From assembly GCF_947503875.1 (NCBI RefSeq), contig NZ_CANNFH010000007.1:116811-180810 (forward strand): a stretch of 64,000 bases of DNA, written 5' to 3'. The DNA comes from an uncultured Polaribacter sp. (GTDB lineage: Bacteria > Bacteroidota > Bacteroidia > Flavobacteriales > Flavobacteriaceae). Below the pieces are notes generated by a model. That model was given only the letters and a program-made list of their open reading frames with translations, was not told the origin of the DNA and made no database searches. This document shows positions 32,727 through 41,765 of the stretch, in pieces; the first letter of the stretch is position 1, and each line of letters starts with the position of its first letter. A program made the translations under genes and the position numbers.

Positions 32727-33863
32727 TTACTTATTAAAATTTGTTATAAGATTTTTAGTAACTTTTAGGTATTCCAAACCCCATCTTTTACAAGGTTCTA
32801 AATGATTTCCCTCTGCCCATTCATTCCAAGCATTTATAAATAAAAAGTTATCATCATTTACATCAACCTTGTAATTATCTAGTAAATATTTAAGCCATAT
32901 GCCATACTTTGTTGGAGTAGAGTTATGCAAAACAAAAGAGTTTGTTTTTCTTGCCGAATTATCCCACATTGGTGTTATTCCTGGAAAAACGTTTTTTCCT
33001 AAAGTATTTTTCATTTGAAGACTAGCATATTCCTCATAATCAAAAACTCTAATTTTTTTTCTATTACTAATAATCTTTTTTGATATTTTTTTTAATAACC
33101 TTAATATTATATTATTTTTTGTTTTTATTGGAACATTCGTAAAACTTGGCTGAAAATTAAAGGCAAAATCAAAACTAGTATTTTCTGGAAATGCAGAGTA
33201 TTCACTATTTTGTGAATAACCTAAGTATAAATCAGGAAAACCAGCCTTTTTAACTTCTTTTCTCCATATTTCTATTGTTCTATTTAAATTCGGAAATAAA
33301 ATTGGTCTATATATAATAAATACTGGTTTCCCTTTTACTTTAATATACCTATCATCCTTAAAGTATTTTATTAAATATTTTATATGTGCCAAATCATCTT
33401 CCTTCGAATAATTTTGCTTTAATAGAATTTTATTATTTCCACCATCCCAGGTTCCTGTCCAATTTTCATTTGCCCAACATAACATAAATGGAAAATTGGG
33501 CTTTCCACTTTTAAAAACCTCTTCAAAAGGTCTCTCTAACATACGCTTGCCATTAAACCAATAATGATAATAACAGAAGCCATGCAAACCATATTTTTTA
33601 GCTAATTTAGCCTGTTCTATTCTTATTTCTTCTAATCTTAAATCATAAAAACCTAAATCAGCAGGAAGATGTGGTTGATAGTGATTTTTAAACCTAGGTT
33701 TAGATTTAACCACATTAGTCCATTCTGTAAACCCTTTACCCCACCATTTATCATTTTCTCTTATAGGATGATATTGAGGTAAGTAAATTGCAATAGCTTT
33801 TAATTTATCGGACATTGTTTCTTTTGATTTTTTTGATGATTTTTTTGATGATTTTTTTAACAA
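32727..33863 (-). CDS. WbsX-like (GH99-type fold) polysaccharide biosynthesis protein
   Basis: IYLPQYHPIRENDKWWGKGFTEWTNV, FMLCWANENWTGTWDG, NAWNEWAEGNHLEP; true start is probably the internal Met at 33815. Confidence 0.88.
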   Translation of the reverse strand: MLKKSSKKSSKKSKETMSDKLKAIAIYLPQYHPIRENDKWWGKGFTEWTNVVKSKPRFKNHYQPHLPADLGFYDLRLEEIRIEQAKLAKKYGLHGFCYYHYWFNGKRMLERPFEEVFKSGKPNFPFMLCWANENWTGTWDGGNNKILLKQNYSKEDDLAHIKYLIKYFKDDRYIKVKGKPVFIIYRPILFPNLNRTIEIWRKEVKKAGFPDLYLGYSQNSEYSAFPENTSFDFAFNFQPSFTNVPIKTKNNIILRLLKKISKKIISNRKKIRVFDYEEYASLQMKNTLGKNVFPGITPMWDNSARKTNSFVLHNSTPTKYGIWLKYLLDNYKVDVNDDNFLFINAWNEWAEGNHLEPCKRWGLEYLKVTKNLITNFNK

Positions 33864-34674
33864 AGTAATCCCTTGGTAATATTGGAATAAAAGGTTTCAT
33901 TTTAGGATGTTTTTTTCTTAAAATGCTATAAAATTTTTTTTTGAGTATGAAATCTGGATTCGATTTTTCTGTAATGTTTGCTTGTATCTTACTAGATAAA
34001 CCGACTTGCTGTCTTTTATGCACCCTATAATAAATTAGAGATTCATTTATAAAATATAATCCATTTAGAGCCGCTGCATGAATTCCTAAAAAAGCATCAT
34101 GCCAATAGCCAAGAGGGACCCTAATGGGTAAGATATTTTTTTTTAAACTACTATGAATGCATAATGTAGCTCCTGTAATTTTATTTTTATTCATAATTAA
34201 ATCTTTAAAAACATTTTTATTATTAATCCACGAAAGCTGTAACTGCTCATTAAAACCCCATTTATCCCATAATGTTGACTCTAATCTACCTCCTTTATTA
34301 TCTATAAGTTCTCCGTTAGAAAAAAGTAATTTACAGTTCATGTTTTTAATAAAATATGATTGAAACTTATCTACTTTATTATTGCACCAAATATCATCTT
34401 GATCTGATAAAAATATTAATTCTCCAGAACAGATAGAAATTGCCTTTTCGAAATTTTTAATTGTACCCAAAGACTTATTATTAATATATATTTTTATCAA
34501 TTCTGGATATTTCAGTTTGTAAGATTTTAATATTTCAATTGTTTTATCACTTGATCCATCATCACAAATAATAATTTCATTTACTTTTAGTGTTTGATTT
34601 ATTATACTATCCAATTGCTCGGTTATAAATTCACCTCCATTAAAAGTACACAAAGCGACGGATAATATCATCAT
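33805..34674 (-). CDS. Glycosyltransferase family 2
   Basis: LSVALCTFNGGEFITEQLDSIINQTLKVNEIIICDDGSSD, LSDQDDIW. Confidence 0.92.
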   Translation of the reverse strand: MMILSVALCTFNGGEFITEQLDSIINQTLKVNEIIICDDGSSDKTIEILKSYKLKYPELIKIYINNKSLGTIKNFEKAISICSGELIFLSDQDDIWCNNKVDKFQSYFIKNMNCKLLFSNGELIDNKGGRLESTLWDKWGFNEQLQLSWINNKNVFKDLIMNKNKITGATLCIHSSLKKNILPIRVPLGYWHDAFLGIHAAALNGLYFINESLIYYRVHKRQQVGLSSKIQANITEKSNPDFILKKKFYSILRKKHPKMKPFIPILPRDYFVKKIIKKIIKKIKRNNVR

Positions 34675-35657
34675 TTATTTAAAAATCTATTAATTCGTAA
34701 TTTAAAATGCTTCTTAAATTTGTAATTTTTTAAAAAAAGGTCTGGTAAAGCAAATAAGAGAATAACACCTTTTAATTTATTATTGTTTCTAAAAAAAAGT
34801 AACGCTTTTTCATAATTAAGATTTCTTTTTATTTTTTTATTTCTTAATTTAATTATATTTAGTTTACTAATTTTTTGTTGCTTTAAGAAACTCATTACAA
34901 TGTTTCTCATTTTTAAATCTATATCAATGATCGTAATACGATCATTTGTTTTTTTTGCGCTAGCAATCACACTTCTATTATGATATCTAAAACTATTTAA
35001 TTTTTTAGAATTATAACAAATCTCCTTATTTACAACAAGCTGTATATAAAACAACCAATCTCCACAGTATTTTAAATATGAACTTTGATTTAACTTTTTA
35101 ATCTTTTTAAAGACTTCATCCCTTCTGAAAATAACTGCACTTGCATTTGGTATAACATTCTTAAAAATTAAAAAATTCTCAATGAAATCATTTCCTTTCA
35201 TTATAAAGTCTGATAAGAATAGTTCTTTGTCTAAATCATCAGTGTGGCTTAACCAATCACCTGTATTTAAAGACTCACAATTGACTCTATTCGACTGACA
35301 GTATGATAGGACGATATTTTCATTTTGTTTCATAGGCTTTAGTAATTCCTGTAATAAATTAACGTCACAGAAATCATCACTTTCAGCTATCCAAATAAAC
35401 TCCCCTTTTGCTAAAGCAAGCCCCTTATTCCATTGTGAAAAAGTATTCCCTGTATTTCTTTCATTAAATACGCAATGAGTAACTTTTGGTTGTAAAGCAT
35501 AATTTGACAATATTTCAATACTATCATCTGTACTGCAGTCATCTAACAAAATGACTTCAAAATCCTGAAAAGTCTGATTAAAAACAGAATCTAATCTTTC
35601 TTTTAAAAATGCAGCATGATTATAATTAGGAACTATAACACTAACTAATGGTTTCAA
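34671..35657 (-). CDS. Glycosyltransferase family 2
   Basis: VSVIVPNYNHAAFLKERLDSVFNQTFQDFEVILLDDCSTDDS. Confidence 0.92.
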   Translation of the reverse strand: MKPLVSVIVPNYNHAAFLKERLDSVFNQTFQDFEVILLDDCSTDDSIEILSNYALQPKVTHCVFNERNTGNTFSQWNKGLALAKGEFIWIAESDDFCDVNLLQELLKPMKQNENIVLSYCQSNRVNCESLNTGDWLSHTDDLDKELFLSDFIMKGNDFIENFLIFKNVIPNASAVIFRRDEVFKKIKKLNQSSYLKYCGDWLFYIQLVVNKEICYNSKKLNSFRYHNRSVIASAKKTNDRITIIDIDLKMRNIVMSFLKQQKISKLNIIKLRNKKIKRNLNYEKALLFFRNNNKLKGVILLFALPDLFLKNYKFKKHFKLRINRFLNK

Positions 35658-36478
35658 TTTTCTTTTTTTTTTATTGTTCTTAATTTTCTTAAATAAAATC
35701 TAACCAACTGATAGTAAAACCTATGATAATTTTTATTTTGCTCCTTATAAATTTCAATAATTTTAGTACTTAAACTAATCAATTTACTTAATGTAAATAT
35801 TTTTTTACCTGATTTAAATATAATTTTGAATTTATCTGAATTAAATGTATCATCCGCTTGAGTTGAACTGAAACCCCCATCTGCATAATTTGCAATTATT
35901 ATGTTTAAATAGACATGTTTGATTTTAGAATGATAAAACCATTTAATATTATGATCCCAGTCTGCATGAACCTTATATTTTAATTGAAATATACCTATTA
36001 TTCTAAAAACCTTTCGATTAAAAAAAATTGCTTGATGACAAATATTTTGATTTTCAAGTCTTAAATACGTGAACTTCCCTGCATAGACTCCATTAAATCG
36101 AGGTGAACTTACATTACCGTAAACAACATCATATTTTTTAAAATCCTTCCATTCAAAAATTTTCTCTAATGTAGTTTCTTCATAAAAACTATCATCGCTT
36201 CCGAGAAAATATAACCAATCTCCCTCAGCTAAATGAATACCTTTATTCATAGCGTCGTAAATACCACTGTCTGTCTCGCTAAAAATTTTTATTCTATTAT
36301 CTTTAAAACTTCTAGCAATACTTAGCGTATTATCTTTTGATTTATTATCTAAAATTAGAACCTCGTAATCTATAAAAGTTTGTTTAACAATACTATCTAA
36401 ACATTTCTTAAGTGTTAAATCACAATTATAGGATGGTATTATAATTGACAAATAAGGTTTTTTAATCATATAAACCAA
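35654..36478 (-). CDS. Glycosyltransferase family 2
   Basis: LSIIIPSYNCDLTLKKCLDSIVKQTFIDYEVLILDNKSKD, YDAMNKGIHLAEGDWLYFLGSDD. Confidence 0.92.
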   Translation of the reverse strand: MVYMIKKPYLSIIIPSYNCDLTLKKCLDSIVKQTFIDYEVLILDNKSKDNTLSIARSFKDNRIKIFSETDSGIYDAMNKGIHLAEGDWLYFLGSDDSFYEETTLEKIFEWKDFKKYDVVYGNVSSPRFNGVYAGKFTYLRLENQNICHQAIFFNRKVFRIIGIFQLKYKVHADWDHNIKWFYHSKIKHVYLNIIIANYADGGFSSTQADDTFNSDKFKIIFKSGKKIFTLSKLISLSTKIIEIYKEQNKNYHRFYYQLVRFYLRKLRTIKKKEN

Positions 36479-37164
36479 AAATCTTTTCTTACCATAATAG
36501 CGTTAAGATTTGTGTTTGCATACTCATAGTATCCTTTATTAACTAAAAAATCTATTAGTTCACTTCTTCTCGCTCCTGTCCCAACTTCGGAATATTCTGC
36601 TGCTTCTACACATATAACTTTTGGTATAGATTTCTTAAAATTTATAGATTTTAAAATATCAAAATCCATACCTTCAGCATCTAAAGATAGAAAATCAGGA
36701 AATACTCCTGAACTATATTTATTAATTATTGTTTCCACAGTTGTTATATTTATTTGTTTTGTTTCTTCTATATTATACTTTCCTGTTTTAATATAGCTCT
36801 CACATTCATCTTTAGAAAATGAACTTAATGTAACGTCATTCATTATATAGAAATCTAAAGAATCTTCTTTTGCGCCTATTCCAATATTTAAGTTAATATC
36901 ATTTTTTCTGTGTTTTTTAAATGACTCTATCAAATAAGGATTTGCTTCAATATTAATACCTCTGGAACCATTTTTATAAAAAATAGCTGTATTATTTATA
37001 AAAAAAGGATCATTTGCTCCAATATCAATATAGGATGGTTTATTTATACCTCTGAGTAAAAAAATATATTTTATAATTAAATCTTCTCCAGATTGTGAAT
37101 AAGAAGTATTGCCCTTTGGTAATTTACCTTTATTCTTTTTGCTAGTTTTAAATATACTTATCAT
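36466..37164 (-). CDS. FkbM family methyltransferase
   Basis: YIDIGANDPFFINNTAIFYKNGSRGINIEANP, FLSLDAEGMDFDIL. Confidence 0.87.
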   Translation of the reverse strand: MISIFKTSKKNKGKLPKGNTSYSQSGEDLIIKYIFLLRGINKPSYIDIGANDPFFINNTAIFYKNGSRGINIEANPYLIESFKKHRKNDINLNIGIGAKEDSLDFYIMNDVTLSSFSKDECESYIKTGKYNIEETKQINITTVETIINKYSSGVFPDFLSLDAEGMDFDILKSINFKKSIPKVICVEAAEYSEVGTGARRSELIDFLVNKGYYEYANTNLNAIMVRKDFWFI

Positions 37165-37232
37165 TTTCTATTTTTTGTAAATGATTAATTTCAAATGTAT
37201 TAGTTTTAAAATAATAAAATAAGTAATTTAAA

Positions 37233-38600
37233 TTACATTCCCCATTTGATTAAAGGCATTATTACTCCTGGTCTTTTATCTGCATAGTTTTTATTAATTC
37301 CATTAATATTAAAAATAGTAATTGGAATATTAATTTCCCCTAAGGAAATCCACCTAACATTATGTATACCTATTGCAACACTAATTAAATAATTACCTGG
37401 TTTCAATAAATTTTTGGGTATACTAGCATTTAAATTGTAAGAACCTTTCATATAGCACTCTTGTTCCATAAGGTCGTCATTAAAAGATCTAAATACTACT
37501 TCACTGTTATTATTGTCTATTAGATCAAAACCTATTCGTAAACCATTAAGTGTTTTTTTTAACAGAAAATTAAACTCAAAACTTATTTCCTGATTGGTGT
37601 AAAAATTATAGTTAGATTCTCCATTTTCATTAATTAAATCAAAATTAATTAATTTAAATTCATCATCTTCTATTAACTTATCTTGGTATAAATGATTATT
37701 ATCTTTTTGATTTTTTAAATAATTTTCCACAGCATCTTCTGTAATACCAATAAATTTTATCGCTCCATCTTTCAAAACTATAACTTTACTGCATAAATTA
37801 GCTACAGCAGTCATGTTATGACTCACAAACAAGACAGTCCTACCATTTTTTCCTGAAATGTCTTTCATTTTACCAATTGCCTTCTTTTGAAATTCTACAT
37901 CACCAACTGCTAAAACTTCATCTATAATTAAAATGTCTGGCTCTAAATGGGCAGCCACTGCAAAAGCTAACCTTACTGTCATTCCACTAGAATAACGTTT
38001 AACAGGTGTATCTATATACCGTTCACAACCCGAAAAAGCTACAATTTCATCTAACTTAGCCGCGATTTCTTTTTTGGTCATTCCTAAAATGGCGCCATTT
38101 AAAAAGATGTTTTCTTTACCGGTCATTTCTGGGTGAAAACCAGTACCAACTTCTAATAAAGAGGCAATTCTACCCTTAGATTTTATGCTTCCTGTTGTTG
38201 GTCCAGTAACTTTAGATAATATTTTTAGTAAAGTAGATTTTCCTGCTCCGTTTTTACCAATTATTCCTAAAACTTCTCCTTTTTTTACTTCAAAATTAAT
38301 ATCTTTTAAAGCCCAAACATATTCAGAATTTCCCTTAGAAGCTCTGTCGTTAGTTTCGCCTATTTTTAAATACGGGTCTTCTTTTCCTCTAATTCGCGCC
38401 AAAAACCGATTAAAATCGTGACTAATGGTTCCTGTGCCCACAGTTCCTAAACGGTATTGTTTAGAGAGATTTTCGACTTTTAAAATAACTTCAGTTGTCG
38501 GTTCTCTGTTCCCTGTTTTCAGTTGACGGCTATCCATGGTCTCATGTCGGTTTTCGTTTCTCGATTCCGTTTCTTCGTTTGATTTACTCAGGTTCTCCAT
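37233..38600 (-). CDS. wzt: Polysaccharide/O-antigen export ABC transporter ATP-binding protein with C-terminal carbohydrate-binding-type domain
   Basis: GIIGKNGAGKSTLLKILSKVTGPTTG, YSSGMTVRLAFAVAAHLEPDILIIDEVLAVGD; Wzt-like C-terminal extension. Confidence 0.93.
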   Translation of the reverse strand: MENLSKSNEETESRNENRHETMDSRQLKTGNREPTTEVILKVENLSKQYRLGTVGTGTISHDFNRFLARIRGKEDPYLKIGETNDRASKGNSEYVWALKDINFEVKKGEVLGIIGKNGAGKSTLLKILSKVTGPTTGSIKSKGRIASLLEVGTGFHPEMTGKENIFLNGAILGMTKKEIAAKLDEIVAFSGCERYIDTPVKRYSSGMTVRLAFAVAAHLEPDILIIDEVLAVGDVEFQKKAIGKMKDISGKNGRTVLFVSHNMTAVANLCSKVIVLKDGAIKFIGITEDAVENYLKNQKDNNHLYQDKLIEDDEFKLINFDLINENGESNYNFYTNQEISFEFNFLLKKTLNGLRIGFDLIDNNNSEVVFRSFNDDLMEQECYMKGSYNLNASIPKNLLKPGNYLISVAIGIHNVRWISLGEINIPITIFNINGINKNYADKRPGVIMPLIKWGM

Positions 38601-38977
38601 TCTCTTTCTACATAGGTTATAAATGTAAATAATTTTGCTCCTAATATATCATATTTCTTTTGTAAATCATTACAAGCTTCTAATTTATGTATGTTATAAA
38701 TCATCTCTAATTGTGATAAACATTCTAATAATGAAGCATGTGCATAAATTAAAAACTTTACGAAATCTTGTTTATATTTTCTTCTACCATAACCTTCTAC
38801 AATATTATCTTTAATACTTTTAGATGATCTTCTAATTTGACTACCTTGTTCATAAAGTTCATACTTTGGCAATTGCATAGTTAAATGGTGCACCTCTACA
38901 GCGTAAGAAAATGCCAATTTGTAAACATCTAAATCTTTATAGCTTTTCATTTTTTTACTTTTTAAACCATCAACCAA
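38588..38977 (-). CDS. Four-helix bundle protein, S23/IVS-encoded family
   Basis: YKDLDVYKLAFSYAVEVHHLTMQLPKYELYEQGSQIRRSSKSIKDNIVEGYGRR family signature. Confidence 0.9.
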   Translation of the reverse strand: MVDGLKSKKMKSYKDLDVYKLAFSYAVEVHHLTMQLPKYELYEQGSQIRRSSKSIKDNIVEGYGRRKYKQDFVKFLIYAHASLLECLSQLEMIYNIHKLEACNDLQKKYDILGAKLFTFITYVEREWRT

Positions 38978-39025
38978 AAACCATCAACCAAAAACCATTC
39001 ACCACCAACCACAAACCATCAACCA
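38961..39025 (-). repeat. Degenerate TGGTTGATGG-type tandem repeat between wzm stop and the S23 gene
   Basis: Minus strand reads tggttgatggtttgtggttggtggtgaatggtttttggttgatggtttttggttgatggttt directly after the wzm stop. Confidence 0.9.
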
Positions 39026-39895
39026 TTATACAGTATCTATAAATGTCTTCTCTGTTTTATTAAAAATTAGTAATCCTAAAAAGAAAACGGTAATTGTAAA
39101 TATGGCTGTGTAAATTAAACCAAAAGCGGAAAAATTACCATCGTTTAACAAAATATATCTTCCAAATTCTATTAAATGTGCTAGAGGATTATAATCTACA
39201 ATCCAAGATAAATTGTATCCTTTTATGTTGTTTAATTTATCGCGCATTAAATCTAAAGGATACATTACTGCAGATAAATACATGAGTAATTGCACACCAA
39301 AGCCTACTAAAAAAGTGACATCTCTATACTTGGTTACCATTGAAGAAATAATCATACCTAAACCCAAACCAACCATACCCATGGCTACTATTAAAATAGG
39401 TAAAAAAATAAGTAATTTATTTGGTGTTATAGTAGCTCCAGAAAGATAATAATACAAATAAAAACAGATAAATATAAAAATCTGAATTCCGAATTTTAAT
39501 AAATTAGAAACCACTATAGACATGGGCATAATAACTCTAGGGAAATACACTTTCCCAAAAATGGCGGCATTTTTTTTAAAGGTATCTGAGGTAGCCGTTA
39601 AACAATCTTTAAAATAATTCCAAATGGTAATACCTGCTAAATTGAATAAAAAAGGCGGAATTTCACCCGTAGAAATACCTGCGATATTATTAAAAACTAA
39701 AGTAAAAATTACGGAGGTAAAAAGTGGCTGAATTAAATACCAAAGTGGTCCTAAAATGGTTTGCTTATAAACGGTAACTACATCTCTTTTTACAAACAAA
39801 AAAAGTAAATCTCTATATTGCCAAACTTCTTTTAAATTTAAATCGAATAAGTTGGTTTTTGGCGAAATTTCGAAAAGCCATTTTTCTTTCTGCAT
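39026..39895 (-). CDS. wzm: Polysaccharide export ABC transporter permease
   Basis: YRDLLFLFVKRDVVTVYKQTILGPLWYLIQPLFTSVIFTLVF, ABC-2 type membrane topology. Confidence 0.94.
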   Translation of the reverse strand: MQKEKWLFEISPKTNLFDLNLKEVWQYRDLLFLFVKRDVVTVYKQTILGPLWYLIQPLFTSVIFTLVFNNIAGISTGEIPPFLFNLAGITIWNYFKDCLTATSDTFKKNAAIFGKVYFPRVIMPMSIVVSNLLKFGIQIFIFICFYLYYYLSGATITPNKLLIFLPILIVAMGMVGLGLGMIISSMVTKYRDVTFLVGFGVQLLMYLSAVMYPLDLMRDKLNNIKGYNLSWIVDYNPLAHLIEFGRYILLNDGNFSAFGLIYTAIFTITVFFLGLLIFNKTEKTFIDTV

Positions 39896-39916
39896 TAGTA
39901 GTAAAGGTTAGGGACA

Positions 39917-39949
39917 CAAATATAATTTTTTTAATTTAAAATCGACCAA
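39917..39949 (-). promoter_or_regulatory. Candidate Bacteroidota-type promoter for the polysaccharide operon
   Basis: Minus strand TTG-N22-TATATTTG, matching TTG/TAnnTTTG, about 20 bp upstream of wzm. Confidence 0.65.
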
Positions 39950-39997
39950 CTTTAATAGGAAGGGTTTTATTTTTACATTTGATAAATCTTTGAAGTT

Positions 39998-40375
39998 TTG
40001 AACTCAATTTCTATTGAAATTATCCCTTTTAAAGACGAGCTTTCTAAAGATTTTTAAGAGGTAGACGTTGCGTGGTAAACCAAATATTTTTACGCAGAGC
40101 CTTATGATGAACAAGTACTAAGCAAACTACAAGAACATATTATAACGCAAGGTGGTTATCTGTTTTATACCAAATAAGGAAAAATCGATTTAGAAAATAC
40201 CGTTTGTTAGTCAGTTACAATTTATACTATTTTAAAACGAATGTCATTTCAACTTTACGGAGAAATCTTAAATTTAATAATAGATTTCCCAACTACACTG
40301 CGTTACGTTCAAATGACAAATATTTGATTTTCAATCAAGGTCATTAAAAAAACAGATTATGAGACAAGTTTAGCA
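39998..40375 (+). pseudogene. Decayed GNAT-type N-acetyltransferase gene, interrupted by a dispersed repeat
   Basis: One frame reads LNSISIEIIPFKDELSKDF*EVDVAW*TKYFYAEPYDEQVLSKLQEHIITQGGYLFYTK*GKIDLENTVC* and resumes at 40340 as VIKKTDYETSLA; stops at 40055, 40076, 40175, 40208. Confidence 0.7.
40202..40335. repeat. Partial copy of the dispersed GTCATTTC...GAAATGAC element
   Basis: tttgttagtcagttacaattta ... gtcatttcaactttacggagaaatc ... agatttcccaactacactgcgttacgttcaaatgac; similar to 49119-49309 and 54771-54982. Confidence 0.7.
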
Positions 40376-40789
40376 CTACAAAAAACTCTGAATTGCCAAA
40401 TCATAACCTTTTAAACCAAAACCAAACAAAACACCACTTGCATTTGGCGATATATAACTGTGCTGTCTGAATTCTTCTCTGGCATGTATGTTAGAAATAT
40501 GCACTTCTACAACAGGAGTTTCTATTCCTTTTATAGCATCTCCAATACCAACAGAGGTATGCGTATAAGCCGCTGCATTTAATATAATACCATCACAATT
40601 AAAACCAACTTCATGCAATTTATCTATCAGTTCTCCTTCAATATTCGATTGAAAATAGGATAATTCTACATTTTTAAATCGCAATTGTAAGTCTTTAAAA
40701 TAATCTTCAAAAGTTTGAGAACCATAAATTTCTGGCTCTCTTTTTCCTAAAAGATTTAAATTTGGTCCGTTAATTATAATAATTTTCAA
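40376..40789 (-). CDS. aroQ: 3-dehydroquinate dehydratase type II
   Basis: IIINGPNLNLLGKREPEIYG, NAAAYTHTSVGIGDAI, EVHISNIHAREEFRQHSY. Confidence 0.96.
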   Translation of the reverse strand: MKIIIINGPNLNLLGKREPEIYGSQTFEDYFKDLQLRFKNVELSYFQSNIEGELIDKLHEVGFNCDGIILNAAAYTHTSVGIGDAIKGIETPVVEVHISNIHAREEFRQHSYISPNASGVLFGFGLKGYDLAIQSFL

Positions 40790-40832
40790 AAGATTGTAAT
40801 TTTAGTTTGTAAATATATTTTATTTTTAACAA

Positions 40833-41738
40833 ATGAAATGGCAAAATGCAATTAAAGATTACCAAACGTATTTAAAAATAGAGCGTGGTCTCGCAAAAAA
40901 CACGATAGACAGCTATTCTAAAGATTTAGAAAAATTGGTTTTGTTTTTAAATGATAGTAACCTAATTGTTTCTCCAATTGCTATTGATAACGAAACTATA
41001 AAAGAATTTATTTATCAAGTTGCTAAACAAGTAAACCCTAGAAGTCAGGCAAGAATAATATCTGGTTTGCGCAGTTTTTTTGATTATTTGGTTTTTGAAG
41101 ATTATAGAGAAACCAACCCAACAGATTTATTAGAAACGCCTAAAATTGGTAGAAAATTACCAGATACCTTATCGCAATTTGAAATTGATAAACTAATCGC
41201 TAGTATCGACTTAAGTCATCCACAAGGAGAAAGAAACAGAACTATTTTAGAAACTTTATACAGTTGTGGCTTGCGTGTAAGTGAAGTAATTACCTTAAAA
41301 ATTTCTGATTTATTTTTTGAAGAAGGTTTTATAAGGGTTTTGGGTAAGGGAAACAAAGAGCGCTTTGTACCCATTCACCCTTCTGCACAAAAATATATTT
41401 TATTTTACATAAATGATATTAGAGCACACATAAATCCTCAAAAGAACTTTGAAGACACCTTGTTTTTAAATAGAAGAGGCAAAGGTTTATCTAGACAAAT
41501 GGTATTTCTAATTTTAAAAGATTTAGCCATCAAAATCGATTTGAAAAAGAAAATTAGTCCACACACATTGCGCCATTCTTTTGCTACACATTTACTGCAA
41601 AATGGAGCCGATTTAAGAGCTATTCAACAAATGTTAGGTCATGAAAGCATCACCACAACAGAAGTTTATGTGCATGTAGACAAAACCTATTTAAAAGAGG
41701 TCGTAGAAACGTTTCACCCAAGGGCTTCTTATTCTTAA
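40833..41738 (+). CDS. xerD: Site-specific tyrosine recombinase XerD
   Basis: LYSCGLRVSEVITL, SPHTLRHSFATHLLQNGADLRAIQQMLGHESITTTEVYVHVD. Confidence 0.94.
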   Translation: MKWQNAIKDYQTYLKIERGLAKNTIDSYSKDLEKLVLFLNDSNLIVSPIAIDNETIKEFIYQVAKQVNPRSQARIISGLRSFFDYLVFEDYRETNPTDLLETPKIGRKLPDTLSQFEIDKLIASIDLSHPQGERNRTILETLYSCGLRVSEVITLKISDLFFEEGFIRVLGKGNKERFVPIHPSAQKYILFYINDIRAHINPQKNFEDTLFLNRRGKGLSRQMVFLILKDLAIKIDLKKKISPHTLRHSFATHLLQNGADLRAIQQMLGHESITTTEVYVHVDKTYLKEVVETFHPRASYS

Positions 41739-41765
41739 ACTCCACAAGTGGAAGATCACTATTTA

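Noticed and set aside
38588-38977. Diversity-generating retroelement Avd protein
   Set aside because: Same four-helix-bundle fold class, but no reverse transcriptase or template/variable repeat pair was seen; S23/IVS family fits better.
40833-41738. XerD gene as a mobile-element integrase
   Set aside because: Size and motifs fit housekeeping XerD beside aroQ; no att-like repeats or cargo genes seen.
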